A DNA stretch of 16,160 nt, from positions 1 to 16,160 of the forward strand of contig CAYJKW010000050.1 of the NCBI GenBank assembly GCA_964370765.1, in the 5' to 3' direction. The DNA comes from CAYJBH01 sp964370765. Lineage in GTDB: Bacteria; Bacillota; Clostridia; Oscillospirales; Ruminococcaceae. A program made the translations under genes and the position numbers. The notes under the pieces are model-generated. The model did no database searches. It was not told where the DNA came from and saw nothing but the letters and a program-made list of their open reading frames with translations. Within the stretch, counting starts at the first letter, position 1, and each line of letters opens with the position of its first letter. Shown piece by piece: positions 15,165 to 16,160 of this stretch.

Positions 15165-15201
15165 AGATACCTCTAGTTTTATTGTTTGATTATAAGACTT
15201 G

Positions 15202-15987
15202 TTAACCGATTTTTTTTAGGTTTAGGATAGTACAGTAGTGTAGAATATTAAAATTATCCGGTAGGGTTTGCATATAACCTAGATGCTCGGCTGCCCAGGC
15301 ATCTATCTGTTCCTGCGTTAGGTCGGAGGCACCTATGCCACGACAGGCCTTTAATCGCCCATGCCATGCATCTCTTGTAAAGTTAACATCAAGATCAAAG
15401 GCAATGTCGTCCTGTATCTCGAACATACCACCTAACCAGTCGGTTGTTATTGTAGATTGCCTACCCCAGTTTGCGCCCTTCCAGCTTGGGTTATATTTAA
15501 GTATAAGCTGTTCGCTCTGCTTTGCTATGGCACTTTCGCCCGGTAGCCAGGACATAACAAAGATGGCAAGATGTCCATCCTTTTTTAAAACATTATGTAT
15601 TTTAGGTATTGCAATATCGGTATTAAAATACCAAAAACATTGGCAGGCTGTTACTACATCAAATGTTAGAGCGGGAAAATCAAATGACTCCGATGATGCA
15701 ACAACATATTCTATATTAAGACCGGCCTCCTTTGTAAGTATTTTAGCATACTTAATTTGATTTTCCGATATATCTGCACCGGTGAAGTTTGCACCGTACC
15801 TTGACATGTTTCTTGCGAAAACCCCTGTTCCCGTGCCTAAATCTAAAACCCTTTGCCCCTTTGTACAAAGCCCGAGTGATGCAATTTTATCATAAAATTC
15901 GTCCGGATATATATCCCTGTATTTTGCATAATCGGCCGATATCTTGCCCCAGTCTACGGTAGAGGGATTGTTGTTAGTGTTTTTCAT
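15202..15987 (-). CDS. Class I SAM-dependent methyltransferase (261 aa)
   Basis: This is a cytoplasmic methyltransferase of the Methyltransf_11/25 type. Motif I 'VLDLGTGTG' (47-55) binds S-adenosylmethionine. The acidic residue after strand 2 is in 'FTGADISENQI' (68-78), motif II-like 'FDVVTACQCFWYF' is at 109-121 and 'VLKKDGHLAIFVMSWLPG' (133-150) is the motif III region. The N-terminus 'WGKISADYAKYRDIYPDEFY' is typical of the YafE/UbiE-like small-molecule group. Its substrate is unknown. The ATG has AGGTG 5 nt upstream. It probably shares a transcript with the GDPD gene downstream, but no functional link between them is evident. Confidence 0.9.
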   Translation of the reverse strand: MKNTNNNPSTVDWGKISADYAKYRDIYPDEFYDKIASLGLCTKGQRVLDLGTGTGVFARNMSRYGANFTGADISENQIKYAKILTKEAGLNIEYVVASSESFDFPALTFDVVTACQCFWYFNTDIAIPKIHNVLKKDGHLAIFVMSWLPGESAIAKQSEQLILKYNPSWKGANWGRQSTITTDWLGGMFEIQDDIAFDLDVNFTRDAWHGRLKACRGIGASDLTQEQIDAWAAEHLGYMQTLPDNFNILHYCTILNLKKIG

Positions 15988-16160
15988 AAAGCACCTATTA
16001 AAAAGTTGATTTTAAACCCCAGATAACTGCTGTCTATACTCAGGTAGGTTAGGCAAATAAGACTCGAACCACCTGCCTGCTATCACAGATGGCAGAAGTT
16101 AATGAGGTGCAGTAAACCTATCATTGTAGCTTTGTAGTGTTAGGAAAAGCGTTCCAAAAT
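15988..16160. other. Intergenic region without a supportable gene
   Basis: No long frame with a ribosome binding site is seen on either strand. On the minus strand there is a TTCGAGT string resembling a tRNA T-loop (around 16050-16058), flanked by short GGCA/TGCC arms, but no acceptor or anticodon arm can be built. A minus-strand TAAAAT near 16011-16016 could be a -10 box for the methyltransferase, although it lacks a convincing -35. A gene may begin or end just beyond the edge. Confidence 0.5.

Noticed and set aside
15335..15760. 141-residue plus-strand frame opposite the methyltransferase gene
   Set aside because: It lies wholly inside a clear SAM methyltransferase gene with intact motifs, shows no domain and has no credible ribosome binding site.
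16030..16075. tRNA-like string (TTCGAGT with flanking GGCA/TGCC) on the minus strand
   Set aside because: The T-stem does not pair beyond one or two bases and no matching acceptor, D or anticodon arm is found in the surrounding bases. It may be chance or a tRNA scar at an old insertion site.

Overview
The window looks like a chromosomal segment of a motile, low-to-moderate GC member of the Bacillota, most likely Clostridia. The evidence is AT-rich intergenic DNA with sigma-A-type promoters, strong AGGAGG-type ribosome binding sites, a bacterial-type prolyl-tRNA synthetase with an editing insertion, and families typical of Gram-positives: a cell-wall amidase, a zinc-ribbon TcaA/YvbJ-like membrane protein, an ECF-S-like protein, a YjfB-like protein and a DUF3169 protein. 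No phage, transposase, CRISPR array, rRNA or complete tRNA was seen.

Layout. (1) 1-3235, minus strand: a tightly packed operon read right to left. It encodes an ECF-S-like membrane protein, a large membrane-anchored N-acetylmuramoyl-L-alanine amidase, a small YjfB-like protein, and the start of a YgjP/DUF45-type metallopeptidase cut by the window edge. (2) 3236-3354: a compact divergent promoter region in which two good sigma-A promoters overlap almost completely. (3) 3355-6455, plus strand: the TcaA/YvbJ-like envelope protein and then proS, closed by an intrinsic terminator whose 3' half lies inside the convergent permease gene. (4) 6524-9594, minus strand: a four-gene cassette of XRE regulator, DUF3169 membrane protein, ABC ATPase and ABC-2 permease. 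Its genes overlap by 4 nt and 1 nt and then leave a 13-nt gap, and they follow a promoter carrying two 20-bp palindromes that look like autoregulatory operators. (5) 9859-14302, plus strand: a methyl-accepting chemotaxis protein, a hairpin, an MFS transporter, and an overlapping gene for a glutamate-cysteine-ligase-like (GCS2 superfamily) enzyme. (6) 14367-15987, minus strand: a SAM-dependent methyltransferase followed by a membrane-anchored glycerophosphodiester phosphodiesterase, ending in a hairpin shared with the convergent ligase gene. The last ~170 bases hold no supportable gene.

How the genes may work together. The left operon and the TcaA-like gene point to cell-envelope maintenance, and their overlapping divergent promoters could couple their expression. 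The XRE/DUF3169/ABC cassette looks like a self-regulated export or immunity module; its substrate cannot be read from sequence. The MFS and GCS2-like genes overlap and are probably co-translated, which suggests that one makes, and the other moves, a gamma-glutamyl or related small molecule. No single gene is outside known families. The points most worth a second look are the symmetric divergent promoter, the paired operators with a probable CTG start, and the MFS/ligase pair.
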